58,940 nt of DNA, taken from contig JADLFN010000056.1 of assembly GCA_020845475.1 (NCBI GenBank), positions 1-58,940 on the forward strand. The letters run 5' to 3'. Positions 1 through 8,043 of this stretch are shown piece after piece (position 1 is the first letter of the stretch; each line of letters begins with the position of its first letter). The DNA comes from Planctomycetota bacterium (lineage in GTDB: Bacteria > Planctomycetota > UBA8742 > UBA2392). The notes under the pieces were generated by a model. That model saw only the letters and a program-made list of their open reading frames with translations, was not told the origin of the DNA and did no database searches. A program made the position numbers and the translations under genes.

Positions 1-44
1 CAGCCATCGTCTTCGACTTTGTAAACACGCTTGCTCGCAGCCAT
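1..44 (-). CDS. N-terminal start of an unknown protein, cut by the window edge
   Basis: Only the first 14 codons are visible, reading MAASKRVYKVEDDG. An ATG at 44-42 is preceded on the minus strand by a GAGG Shine-Dalgarno about 7 bases upstream, and the frame is open to the window edge. The short basic start shows no signal peptide. Function cannot be assigned. A perfect 8-bp stem (53-60 with 66-73) lies directly upstream of the ribosome binding site and could influence translation. Confidence 0.5.
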   Translation of the reverse strand, partial: MAASKRVYKVEDDG

Positions 45-52
45 GGTCGCCT

Positions 53-73
53 CGCATCAAAAGGATTGATGCG
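53..73 (-). repeat. 8-bp perfect hairpin just upstream of a ribosome binding site
   Basis: Positions 53-60 (cgcatcaa) pair perfectly with 66-73 (ttgatgcg) around a 5-base loop. On the minus strand the stem ends just before the GAGG of the gene starting at 44. It may be a 5'-UTR structure of that gene. It has no T-run, so a terminator is unlikely. Confidence 0.35.
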
Positions 74-264
74 AAGAAATCGTCAAAACTCAGGCCGTGA
101 CTTTAGGGTTTCTCGGATAGGCTCTTAGCGATAAAGAGCCTGTTCTTTCGGCTCTCATGAATGGCTTTCAGAGCCCCAAAATCCCGGCCAAGGGGATTCT
201 TCCCCCGACAGACCGCTTCTCCTTCAGTGTTCAAACCGATGGAGCCTTGGGTGTCATAAGACCT

Positions 265-331
265 AAAAAGGGGTCAGGCTACTTTTCTTGGGCTGCATCG
301 GGGGTCTGTTGGGCCGGGCTACTTTTCTTTG
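265..331. repeat. Short intergenic repeat: GGGGTCAGG next to GGCTACTTTTCTT, second half duplicated
   Basis: An AAAAAGGGGTCAGG block at 265-278 runs into GGCTACTTTTCTT (277-289), and the same 13-mer recurs exactly at 317-329, 40 bases later. The second copy contains the stop codon of the minus-strand VWA gene. The GGGGTCAGG plus T-run pattern resembles dispersed extragenic elements often seen near REP-associated Y1 transposases, but no transposase gene is present here. The rest of 45-264 holds no convincing gene. Confidence 0.4.
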
Positions 332-1983
332 CCTACTTTGCGTACCTGGCCTTTGCCTAGTTTGGCTATGGATTCCAGCAGGCCGAAGTTGGCTTCGCCC
401 AGTCCTATGCAGTGGATCTCGCATTTGCGCAGGAAGTTCATGCGCTGGATTGTGGCCAGCAGGTAGTCGAGCACGATGTAGGGGCCCTGGAAGATCAGTT
501 CTTCCGTGGCCGGCAGGGGCTGGCCGGTTTCCGGGTCGCCTACCACGTCATCGGAGTCCATCTTGTCTTTGCAGGCGAAGTCGTCCCAGCTTGGGGCGCC
601 GTCGCTGAGCAGATACACGGTGTCCACGCCCTGTTCAAAACCGCCCTTGTGCACGTGTTCTTCGCCACCGAGCAGGCCCGTGGGCTGCGCGCGGAAGCCG
701 CGCAACATGCCGCCTTGCAGATTGGTAAGGCCCTTGAGAGTGCCATCGGGGCGCAGGGGCGGCTCGGGCAGGCCGGGTTTGATTTCATCGAGCATGCGGA
801 TGGCGAGATCGACGTTCGGCTTGGTTGCCGGAATCAGGCCCTTGCCGACGATGACCTCGGCGTCGTTGCCAAAGCCCACAATCACGAAGGACATTTCCTT
901 GTCGAGCGTTCTGAGCGAGAGTTTCAAGAACTCGCGCGCGGCTTCGAAGCGGTTGGTGATTTTGTCCCAAGGCAGGTCCTTCTCCGTGGGCAGCTTGGAA
1001 TCCTTGGGTTTTTCGTCGGGGATGGCGCCTTCTTTGCGCTCGCGCTTTTCGCCGGTGATGGGCTTTTTGAGTTCTTCTTTTTCTTTTTGCGTGAGCGGAA
1101 TGAGCATGGAATCGGAGAGGTCGATCACGTAGGCCACGCGCTTGCCCGATCCTTCAATGCCGAGGAACTTGGGCTTTTTTTCGGCGTAGCGGGAGGGCTT
1201 TTTGACTTCCTTGGGCTCGGCGTTATTGAGGATGTCGAGCCACGGCTGGGCTTCCAGCGCGATCGAATCGGTCTTCAGGATCGTGCGCAGCATGCGGCCG
1301 AGTACGTATTTGCTGCGCTCTTCGGTTTTCTTGTCGTCGAGCTGGCGGATCAGCTTTTCGAGCACGGCTTTGTATTCCGGCTTGTCGAGCTTGGCGAGGT
1401 GGCCCAGCACGATGCTGCCGCAGCTTTCAAGCATGACCGCCCGCTCCGCACCCTTGGCGGGCAGGTCGTCAAGCCACGCGGGCACGAGCGCGAGCACGGC
1501 GTCTTCGTTTTTGGTGGCCAAGGCCTCGATTACAGCCGCGCGCAAGAATGGGCTGAGCTTGGCGTTTTGCACGTCGGCTACGAGCGCGTCTTTGCCCTTG
1601 AGTGTGTAGAGGATGCGCGCGGCATTGAACCAGAGCCAGGCGTCGCGATCGCGCGTGTTGGCCTTGCGCCAGGTTTCCCAGGCATCGGCGAATTTCGGAT
1701 CGATGAAGTACTGCGTGCAGACCTCAACGATGATGTAGGAGACGCCCTCAGCCGGGTCGTCGGGTTTTGCGTAGCGCTGCTGGAGCACTTCAAAGGCGCG
1801 CGGGTCGCGGGTGTTGGCGAGCTTGTACATGCCGCGCCAGCGCTTGTTCACGGAAACGCGATTGATGCTGGCGTCGTAATCGCGCTTGACGCTGTCGTAA
1901 TCGGGAGCGGCCTGGGCCTGAGGCCGCGCGAGAAGCAAACAAACAAGAGCCAGCACACCCACGCAAACCGTGAACAATCTCAT
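319..1983 (-). CDS. Exported von Willebrand factor A domain protein
   Basis: 554-residue protein with an N-terminal signal peptide (hydrophobic core about residues 4-20, Ala-rich cleavage region near 26). Residues about 30-280 are helical and resemble HEAT/ARM-type repeats. A VWA domain follows, with a complete metal-ion-dependent adhesion site: DLSDS at about 288-292, a Thr in LTNLQGG and an Asp in LLSDGAPS. The VWA domain carries an insertion rich in Lys, Glu and Asp. VWA domains of this type bind protein partners through a divalent metal. The start ATG has a GGAGA ribosome binding site 6 bases upstream. The gene is monocistronic. The family is recognisable but the partner is unknown. Confidence 0.85.
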   Translation of the reverse strand: MRLFTVCVGVLALVCLLLARPQAQAAPDYDSVKRDYDASINRVSVNKRWRGMYKLANTRDPRAFEVLQQRYAKPDDPAEGVSYIIVEVCTQYFIDPKFADAWETWRKANTRDRDAWLWFNAARILYTLKGKDALVADVQNAKLSPFLRAAVIEALATKNEDAVLALVPAWLDDLPAKGAERAVMLESCGSIVLGHLAKLDKPEYKAVLEKLIRQLDDKKTEERSKYVLGRMLRTILKTDSIALEAQPWLDILNNAEPKEVKKPSRYAEKKPKFLGIEGSGKRVAYVIDLSDSMLIPLTQKEKEELKKPITGEKRERKEGAIPDEKPKDSKLPTEKDLPWDKITNRFEAAREFLKLSLRTLDKEMSFVIVGFGNDAEVIVGKGLIPATKPNVDLAIRMLDEIKPGLPEPPLRPDGTLKGLTNLQGGMLRGFRAQPTGLLGGEEHVHKGGFEQGVDTVYLLSDGAPSWDDFACKDKMDSDDVVGDPETGQPLPATEELIFQGPYIVLDYLLATIQRMNFLRKCEIHCIGLGEANFGLLESIAKLGKGQVRKVGKEK

Positions 1984-2123
1984 GGCAAGTCTCCGGCCCG
2001 TGAGAAGATTGTAGCAAAGTGCGTACCGGAAGCGACTTGCGCCAAGAGCCAGACAGTAGCGCTGTGGGGTATGGGCGGCGCAGCTACGCGGCGCATTTGT
2101 GCGTCACCACATGGGAACCAAAA

Positions 2124-2141
2124 TGTGAAGTTTTGGTGAAT
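2124..2141 (+). promoter_or_regulatory. Possible Pho-box-like direct repeat upstream of the PstS-like gene
   Basis: Two 7-mers, TGTGAAG (2124-2130) and GGTGAAT (2135-2141), start exactly 11 bases apart, the spacing expected for PhoB-type half-sites. They lie about 50 bases before the start of the phosphate-binding protein gene. A TAGAAT -10-like hexamer follows at 2177-2182. The match is weaker than the three-copy array upstream of phoU, so this is tentative. Confidence 0.25.
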
Positions 2142-2189
2142 TGCAACCATTCAGCAAAGAACTGCTGCTATCGGGTTAGAATCAATCCC

Positions 2190-3527
2190 ATGGAGACTCT
2201 CACTCGATGCGCGATGGTTTTCACGTTGGTGCTGACCGGTGTTTTGATTGGCGCCTGGGCATATCTGGCGCAATTTGAGCGGCCCGCTGATCTTGAAGCG
2301 GCAACCGCAAGAGACCGCTACTGGCGACCTTCGAAGGCGACCTATTTCAAGTGCAGTGGCGCTGTTGAGCCTGATGCGATACCGAGTGAAACTGCGGAAG
2401 AACGGGGACAATCTCCGGACACTCCGCCCTCCAGCAACCGAGCTGGTAGCGCGCCAAGCGACGGCATGACACAAGCAACGCCACGTTCGCAGAACGGGTC
2501 GATGCGCGAAACCAACACAACCAAGCCAACACAGGATGCAAGTACAGGGGACGCTCCCGTTGATACAGGCAGCGAGGCTGCTGCCGGCGCGGGTCGTGAA
2601 TCCGCGCGTGGCGGTAACGGCACCATGGCAGCTGATGAAGCACTTTTGCCCTATGCGCCCGTGGCGGGGATTGACGGCCCTATCGCGAGTGTGGGTTCAG
2701 ACACGCTTGCCAATTTGATGACAAACTGGAGCGAGGGCTTCAAGCAGCACTATCGCGACGTGCGCTTCAGCGTTGAGAGCAAGGGCTCTACGACGGGCCC
2801 GCCAGCGTTGATCGAAGGCAGCGCAGACATTGCGCCGATGACGCGCGAGATGAACGCGGAAGAGATCAAGAAACTCGAAAACAGATTCGGCTACAAGCCC
2901 ACGAAGATTGCTGTGTGCATCGATGCGCTTGCGGTGTTTGTGCACGCAGAAAACCCCGTCAAGTCACTCTCGCTCGCGCAGGTTGATGCGATCTTCTCCA
3001 GTACGCGCAAGCGCGGCTGCGAAGTCGATCTCAAACAGTGGGGGCAGTTGATCGCCGATGAGAGCCACTGGCACGGCCTGGAAATGACGCTCTATGGCCA
3101 GAACTCCTCCAGCGGCAATCATGGTTTTTTCAAGGAGCAGGTGCTGAGCCGGGGCGATGTCAAGTCGACGGTCAACATCCAAACCGGCCCGGGCTCCGTG
3201 GTTGAGATGATAGCGCAAGAGCGCACCGCAATTGGTTATTCATCCATTGGGTACAAGGCGCAGGGCGTCAGAGCTGTGCCGCTTTCGGGCAAGCATGGCT
3301 CCGCTGCCTATGAAGCCACCGCCGAGAATTGCTACAGCGGCAAGTACCCGTTATCGCGCTATCTGTACATCTACGTGAACTTGCCGCCCGATGGCGAATT
3401 GCGCCCGGTGGTGCGCGAGTTTCTTCGCTTCATTTTGTCGCGCGATGGCCAGGAAATCGTGATCAAGGACGGCTTCATTCCGTTGACGACGAAGATGGTT
3501 GACCAGAACCTCAAGGCCTTCAGGTAG
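2190..3527 (+). CDS. PstS-like phosphate ABC transporter substrate-binding protein
   Basis: 445-residue protein. An N-terminal hydrophobic segment (about residues 8-28) is a signal anchor. A Ser/Thr/Gly/Pro-rich linker follows to about residue 150, then a periplasmic-binding-protein type 2 domain. Phosphate-binding signatures typical of PstS are visible: GSDTL at the domain start, KGSTTGPPALIEGSADIAP, and NSSSGNHGFF in the second lobe. The long linker and retained N-terminal anchor are unusual compared with a freely soluble PstS. The ATG chosen at 2190 gives the best signal segment. An in-frame ATG at 2214 is possible, and longer upstream frames look spurious. No pstCAB genes are adjacent, so this may be an orphan binding or sensing protein. 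Regulation by PhoB is plausible. Confidence 0.85.
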   Translation: METLTRCAMVFTLVLTGVLIGAWAYLAQFERPADLEAATARDRYWRPSKATYFKCSGAVEPDAIPSETAEERGQSPDTPPSSNRAGSAPSDGMTQATPRSQNGSMRETNTTKPTQDASTGDAPVDTGSEAAAGAGRESARGGNGTMAADEALLPYAPVAGIDGPIASVGSDTLANLMTNWSEGFKQHYRDVRFSVESKGSTTGPPALIEGSADIAPMTREMNAEEIKKLENRFGYKPTKIAVCIDALAVFVHAENPVKSLSLAQVDAIFSSTRKRGCEVDLKQWGQLIADESHWHGLEMTLYGQNSSSGNHGFFKEQVLSRGDVKSTVNIQTGPGSVVEMIAQERTAIGYSSIGYKAQGVRAVPLSGKHGSAAYEATAENCYSGKYPLSRYLYIYVNLPPDGELRPVVREFLRFILSRDGQEIVIKDGFIPLTTKMVDQNLKAFR

Positions 3528-3593
3528 CGCGCCATTGCCAAATTCGCTGCAAAGGCGATACTGGTGGCCCCGTGCTGTCCCCGGAGTTTGCCT

Positions 3594-4865
3594 GTGAAGT
3601 TTGCTCTTGCGTTGTTTGCTGCGCTGCTGCTGGGCGCCTGCGCCTCGACCCAAGCCACGGATGAACCTCGCCCCAATGGCGGCAGCGGCGCCTTCAGTGG
3701 GGGCACGGACGAAGATCCGTTTGTCTCCGGGCCGGGCAAGCCTGTCATCACGAGCCTGAACGAAACCGAGGCCGATCGCGCCCGCTGGGATTGGTACACC
3801 GACGTTTTGAATTTTCGCGGCGTGAAGATGCCGCGTCTTTTGCGCGAGCTTGAGAGCAAAGATCCCGCTAACTGGGGTGTGGCGCGTGAGCGCGTGGTGC
3901 CGCCGGTCAAACGCCCTGCGAAGTGGCCGCCGCAACTTGTGGACAGCCGCACCGAAACGCAGAAGGACGGCACGGTAAAGCTGATCGAGAAGCGCATTGC
4001 GCTCACACGCGAGCAGGAGGCCTATCGGCAATACCTGATGTGGCCCAAGGAAATCCGTGCGCGCCTGCAGGCCGCCGACTGGAATACGGCGCCAAACCGC
4101 GAATGGCTGGCGTTGCAGGGCCGGCTTTACGCGCTGGTTTATGAGTTCGATACCGCCACGCCGCTGGGCCGCGCCGACCGCGAGACGGACCGCTGGCTCG
4201 ACTTTGCGGATGCCATGACCGCGCAGGGCCCTGACGGCGAGCAGATGCTGATCTCGAACATGATAGTGCGACTGGGTCACGACCAGCAGGACTACACGCA
4301 AAACGCGCACATTGTGCTCGTGCGCGTGGGGCCCAACGCGATTCAGCCGCTGCTCGATGCGCTCTGGGTTGCGCTTGCGGGCAACCCGAACTTCAACAAG
4401 AACGTGGTGGTGGTGCTGGCGGATTTTCGCGACCGCGCGGTGGGGCCGGCGATCACGGAGCTGATGGAGGGCCAGCGCGGCGGCGTAACGTGGCGCGCTC
4501 GACGGCACCTCGTGGATCTACTGGGGCGCCTGCGCGACGCGCGCGGCATCCGTGCGATCACCGAGGAAATCGAGAAGACAGACATCCAGGAGTTCAAGCG
4601 CGACGAGAACGACCAGGTAATTTTCGAGGACGGCAAGGCCGTGGTCGATCCGCGCCGCACCGAGAATGCGGTGTTTCTGTTCCATGAATGCTGCATTGCT
4701 GCGCTGGGTTCGATTGGCCGCAAGGAAGGGCTCAAGCCAATCCTTGACCTGTGGGAAAAAGAGCCCGATCACATTGATGGCGCGCAGGCCGCGATCTATG
4801 AAATCACCGGCAAGCGCGTGGAAACGCTTCAAGAAGCGCGCGCCCTGGCGGCCAAGCTCAAGTAA
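3594..4865 (+). CDS. Lipoprotein with HEAT-like helical repeats, function unknown
   Basis: 423-residue protein starting at a GTG with GGAG 7 bases upstream. The N-terminus is a lipoprotein signal peptide with lipobox LLGAC, so Cys lipidation near residue 15 is expected. The middle is charged. Residues about 215-330 (around NAIQPLLDAL, AVGPAITELM and HLVDLLGRL) look like HEAT-type helix pairs, which usually mediate protein contacts. It lies in a run of plus-strand genes ending at the GAPDH gene. No enzyme motif is seen. Confidence 0.8.
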   Translation: MKFALALFAALLLGACASTQATDEPRPNGGSGAFSGGTDEDPFVSGPGKPVITSLNETEADRARWDWYTDVLNFRGVKMPRLLRELESKDPANWGVARERVVPPVKRPAKWPPQLVDSRTETQKDGTVKLIEKRIALTREQEAYRQYLMWPKEIRARLQAADWNTAPNREWLALQGRLYALVYEFDTATPLGRADRETDRWLDFADAMTAQGPDGEQMLISNMIVRLGHDQQDYTQNAHIVLVRVGPNAIQPLLDALWVALAGNPNFNKNVVVVLADFRDRAVGPAITELMEGQRGGVTWRARRHLVDLLGRLRDARGIRAITEEIEKTDIQEFKRDENDQVIFEDGKAVVDPRRTENAVFLFHECCIAALGSIGRKEGLKPILDLWEKEPDHIDGAQAAIYEITGKRVETLQEARALAAKLK

Positions 4866-4928
4866 CGCGGGCCAGGCGGCTTTGGCGCGCAACCTTGCGC
4901 TCGCGCGCAATTCGCGTAAGTTTCCAGC

Positions 4929-5435
4929 ATGGATTTCAAGATCTCCCGCGGCAGCAAGCAGTGCAGCGTATGCGCGCGCAAGTTCGTCAACGGCGATAAA
5001 TACTATGCCGGGCTGGTTTCGCGCCCCAAGGAAGAAGGCGTGTTCGACCGCGCCGACGTGTGCAAGCAATGCTGGGAGCGCCAGGGTGCGGGCAGTTTCG
5101 TTGCCTACTGGCTTTCGGTGTTCAGCACCGAACGCAAGCCCGTGCTGCTTGATCCGGATTCGCTCTGGCAGGTGTTTCACAACGCGCGCTCGGCCGATGA
5201 AGCCAAGAAGCGCGACGCCGAAGAGCTCAAGCGCTTTGCCTATGTCGCGGCGCTGGGATTGTTGCGTTTGAAGCAGCTCAAGCTCAAGGCCACCAAGCGC
5301 ACCAGGGCTGGAGAGGTGCTGGTATTCGAAACGCCGCCCAAGGTGAAAGAAAGACAAACCTACGAGGTGCCCAATCCCGCGCTCGACGAAAAGGGCGTGG
5401 CGGCCATCCAGGAACGCCTGGCGGAACTGGCGTAA
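4929..5435 (+). CDS. Small four-cysteine (zinc-ribbon-like) protein of unknown function
   Basis: 168-residue soluble protein. It has two CxxC knuckles, at residues 12-15 (CSVC) and 45-48 (CKQC), spaced as in a treble-clef or zinc-ribbon fold. The C-terminal half is Lys-rich and helical. There is no signal peptide or membrane segment. It ends 12 bases before the GAPDH start and is probably co-transcribed with it. The ribosome binding site is weak. A structural zinc site is inferred, and its role in the cell is unknown. Confidence 0.75.
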   Translation: MDFKISRGSKQCSVCARKFVNGDKYYAGLVSRPKEEGVFDRADVCKQCWERQGAGSFVAYWLSVFSTERKPVLLDPDSLWQVFHNARSADEAKKRDAEELKRFAYVAALGLLRLKQLKLKATKRTRAGEVLVFETPPKVKERQTYEVPNPALDEKGVAAIQERLAELA

Positions 5436-5447
5436 ACGACTGAAATA

Positions 5448-6464
5448 ATGGAATCGGCTCCAACCAGAATTCTTGTAAACGGATTTGGCCGCATCGGCCG
5501 GGCGCTCTTTCGTCTGCTCTCGACTTCCGCCAGCCTTGAAATTGCGGCGATCAACGACCCGCTGCCCGCCGCTCAGCTTGCCTATCTATTGAAGTACGAC
5601 TCCGTGATGAACCGTTTTTTCAGCGAGGTGCGCACCGAAGGCGAACATCTCCTCTGGAACGGGCGGCGCATTCCAGTGCACCACGTGGAGCACGCGGGGA
5701 AAGAAGAAATCCGCGGCAACGAAATCGAGCTGGTCGTCAACTCCAGCGGCCGCCACAATTCCCGTGCGCACCTTGAAGCGCTCTTGGCTTCCGGTGCGCG
5801 GCGCGTGATTGTTTCCAAGCCGCTTGAACTGGGCGTGTGCGACCGCACCGCGATGATGGGCGTGAACAACTCCGACTTGCGCCCCGCAGACAAGATCATT
5901 TCCGCGGGCTCATGCACCGCGCATTGCTATGCGCCCCTTCTCAAGGCGCTGGCGACGCGCTTCACCATCAAGCGCGGCTACATGATGACCGTGCACGCCT
6001 ACACCGCAGGCCAAAGCCTGGTGGACGGCGGCCATGAAAGCGACCCGCGCCGGGGCCGCGCTGCTGCGCACAATATAGTGCCCACGACGACGGAGAGCCT
6101 GGTCGCCTTTGAGCAGGCCATGCCGGAGTTGCGCGGGAAAATCGTGGGCATGGCGCAGCGCGTTCCGGTGATTGACGGCAGCAACGTGGAGCTGATTCTT
6201 GAGCTGGACAAAGAACCCAGCGCGCAAGAGCTGAACGCATTCATGCGCGAGCAGGCCGAGCGGCGCTTTGCGCACATCATTGAATACTGCGAGGACCCGA
6301 TTGTCAGCGGCGACATCGTGGGCAACCCGCACTCAAGCGTGTTTGACAGCCTTCTGACGCACGCACAAGGCAACCTTGTGCGCCTGATTGCGTGGTACGA
6401 CAACGAATGGGGCTACGCCAACCGCCTGGCCGAACTGCTGGAACTGTGCGCCTTGCAGCGGTAG
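5448..6464 (+). CDS. gap: Glyceraldehyde-3-phosphate dehydrogenase family protein (divergent)
   Basis: 338-residue enzyme of the GAPDH family, which converts glyceraldehyde 3-phosphate, NAD(P)+ and phosphate to 1,3-bisphosphoglycerate. The Rossmann motif NGFGRIGR is near the start, the catalytic Cys156 lies in SCTAHC, and the C-terminal WYDNEWGYANR block is intact. Asp in AINDP suggests NAD preference. Several signatures deviate: SAGSCTAHC instead of the common S-N-A-S-C-T-T-N-C, and AYTAGQSLVDGG in place of the usual Y-T-N-D-Q segment. It could therefore be a specialised paralogue or act on erythrose 4-phosphate. No strong Shine-Dalgarno is seen, so coupling to the zinc-protein gene 12 bases upstream is likely. 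Its stop abuts the stop of the convergent next gene. Confidence 0.88.
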   Translation: MESAPTRILVNGFGRIGRALFRLLSTSASLEIAAINDPLPAAQLAYLLKYDSVMNRFFSEVRTEGEHLLWNGRRIPVHHVEHAGKEEIRGNEIELVVNSSGRHNSRAHLEALLASGARRVIVSKPLELGVCDRTAMMGVNNSDLRPADKIISAGSCTAHCYAPLLKALATRFTIKRGYMMTVHAYTAGQSLVDGGHESDPRRGRAAAHNIVPTTTESLVAFEQAMPELRGKIVGMAQRVPVIDGSNVELILELDKEPSAQELNAFMREQAERRFAHIIEYCEDPIVSGDIVGNPHSSVFDSLLTHAQGNLVRLIAWYDNEWGYANRLAELLELCALQR

Positions 6465-7433
6465 CTACTTCTTTTCCGGCACGGCGGTGCCCCTGTCGGG
6501 CTTGGGTTCCTCAGGCAGAAATCTCGCTGGCCAGCCCTCTTTGGGGAGTTCGCCAACGAGGTGAAACGAGAAGAAGAACCTGTCCACGGCATGGATTTTC
6601 TTTTCGTCACGAATGGCCGCGTTGACAAAGAACAACCGATTGTGCACGAGGAAAATGCGATAGCAGCGCAGCTCGCCGCCCGGCGATCGATAATGCAGTT
6701 CACGGCCCGGGAACTTGTCGCCGTTGAGGGCCTCGGTTTCCACCGCGCGATCAATAGTGGGCTTGCTTCCGTTGTGCTCATTCAGCAGCGCTGTTTCTCC
6801 CTCAAGCACAGCCTCGACGCTGTCGGGCGTCTGGGGTAAATCGCAGAAGCAGACTTCCCACCGGGATTGGCCGGTATTGAAGACTTTGCGATGCAGCGCG
6901 AGCTTGCCACCTTCATGCCGCATGGTTGAAACCGAGTCCTGCGGCTTGCCCGTGAACTCAATCGAGTACTGGCCGAAATCAGAGGTGCCCCACGTGTACT
7001 CGACGACCTCGTACTCGCGCTTCCCTGGATTGGGCGCGGGCAAGATCTCCGACGTTGACGGCGCGCAGTAATCGCCGATAGGCGCGCATGGCGACACTGA
7101 TGTCGATGCCTCCTCAATCGCACTGGCAACCACGCCCACAATCACCAGCGCCACAAAGCCTGCTGTCACGACCAAGCCAATGACGAGACCGGCTGTGTTC
7201 GATTGGCGCGGCGGGGCTGGATAGAAGGCCTGTGGCGCATAAGGCCCGCGCGGGCCATAGCCCGGCGCCCCGTAACGCGGCGGCTGCGCAGGGTAACGAG
7301 CCTGCTGTGATGGCATTGCGCCCGGCACGTCGAGGGCGCTGCCGCATTGCGCGCAGGCGGCGATGGTCGGCATGGGGCCCGCCGGCACCTGCTGCGCCAT
7401 TCCGCAATAGGTGCATTTCAGGTTCACGAACAT
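6465..7433 (-). CDS. Zinc-ribbon, single-pass membrane protein of unknown function
   Basis: 322 residues. The N-terminus carries a CxxC pair at 7-10 and another at 27-30, a zinc-ribbon. A Pro/Tyr/Ala-rich low-complexity stretch (about 35-75) follows, then one transmembrane helix (about 83-107), then an exported C-terminal domain of about 210 residues with no motif I recognise. This topology (cytosolic zinc ribbon, helix, outer domain) is common among uncharacterised planctomycete proteins. The gene is convergent with the GAPDH gene, and the two stop codons abut with no intergenic base. Confidence 0.75.
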   Translation of the reverse strand: MFVNLKCTYCGMAQQVPAGPMPTIAACAQCGSALDVPGAMPSQQARYPAQPPRYGAPGYGPRGPYAPQAFYPAPPRQSNTAGLVIGLVVTAGFVALVIVGVVASAIEEASTSVSPCAPIGDYCAPSTSEILPAPNPGKREYEVVEYTWGTSDFGQYSIEFTGKPQDSVSTMRHEGGKLALHRKVFNTGQSRWEVCFCDLPQTPDSVEAVLEGETALLNEHNGSKPTIDRAVETEALNGDKFPGRELHYRSPGGELRCYRIFLVHNRLFFVNAAIRDEKKIHAVDRFFFSFHLVGELPKEGWPARFLPEEPKPDRGTAVPEKK

Positions 7434-7478
7434 GCAGTGATTCTACCCTCAGCCGCGCTGCGCTCCAGTGCGCCACGG

Positions 7479-7871
7479 TTATCTGGTTTGCGCCTTCTTG
7501 ACCAGCACCGCGCCGTCCTTGACTTCCCACGTCAGATCGAGTGACTCCTTAATCATGTTCAGGATCGACTCGACGCTGGTGTCGCTCATGGACACGGAGA
7601 CCGTGTCATCGCTCGCCACGTCTTCATCGAGCTTGATTTCCACGTCGGCCGCCTTGGCAAGAGCCGCCAGCGCTTCCTTGAGCGCCATGTCCTCGAATGC
7701 CACGGTGGTTTTCTTTTCCTTCAGCCGCTTCTTGACCTCGGCGTCGCTCAACTTCTTCTTCTCGGCCTTGGGCGCTTCTTTCTTTTCTTCCTTGGCGGGC
7801 GAGGCCTGCGCCAACACGGGTGCGCTTGTTACTCCAAGCGCCAACACACAACTCGCAAAGATCCTGAACAT
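7479..7871 (-). CDS. Small exported protein with a secretin/TonB short N-terminal (STN)-like domain
   Basis: 130 residues with a signal peptide (cleavage near Ala-Gln-Ala at about 21-23) and a Lys/Glu-rich linker. Residues about 55-128 show the beta-alpha-beta pattern of an STN domain (TTVAFEDMALKEALAALAK, VSMSDTSVESILNMI, WEVKDGAVLV). In secretins and TonB receptors this domain mediates contacts in the periplasm. Here it stands alone with no barrel. It is separated from the upstream neighbour by 45 bases. Domain assignment is by pattern only. Confidence 0.7.
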   Translation of the reverse strand: MFRIFASCVLALGVTSAPVLAQASPAKEEKKEAPKAEKKKLSDAEVKKRLKEKKTTVAFEDMALKEALAALAKAADVEIKLDEDVASDDTVSVSMSDTSVESILNMIKESLDLTWEVKDGAVLVKKAQTR

Positions 7872-7977
7872 GGTCTGTCCCTTCCGGGGTTGGGGTTGTG
7901 CACTGTTCTAGCTGCGGCTGCCTCGCGCTGCGGTGACAAACTGACGCACGTTTTGTAGCCATGCGCCGCAAATGCAG

Positions 7978-8043
7978 CGCGGCTGCGCCCCCAAGGCTGC
8001 GCAGCCGCGTGCTGATTCATCACCGCTTTCCCGTGGCGGTGAT
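7978..8043. repeat. Two hairpins between envelope genes, terminator-like
   Basis: The first hairpin pairs 7978-7988 (cgcggctgcgc) with 7999-8009 over 11 bp. The second pairs 8019-8026 (atcaccgc) with 8036-8043 directly after the stop of the minus-strand gene. Neither is followed by a T-run, so they may end transcription weakly or stabilise the mRNA end. Confidence 0.35.

Noticed and set aside
157..360. Short plus-strand frame with a hydrophobic tail
   Set aside because: Its C-terminal half is translated from the intergenic repeat at 265-331; no ribosome binding site.
412..2139. Long plus-strand open frame opposite the VWA gene
   Set aside because: It is the shadow of the strongly codon-biased minus-strand gene. 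It lacks a ribosome binding site and its composition is not protein-like.
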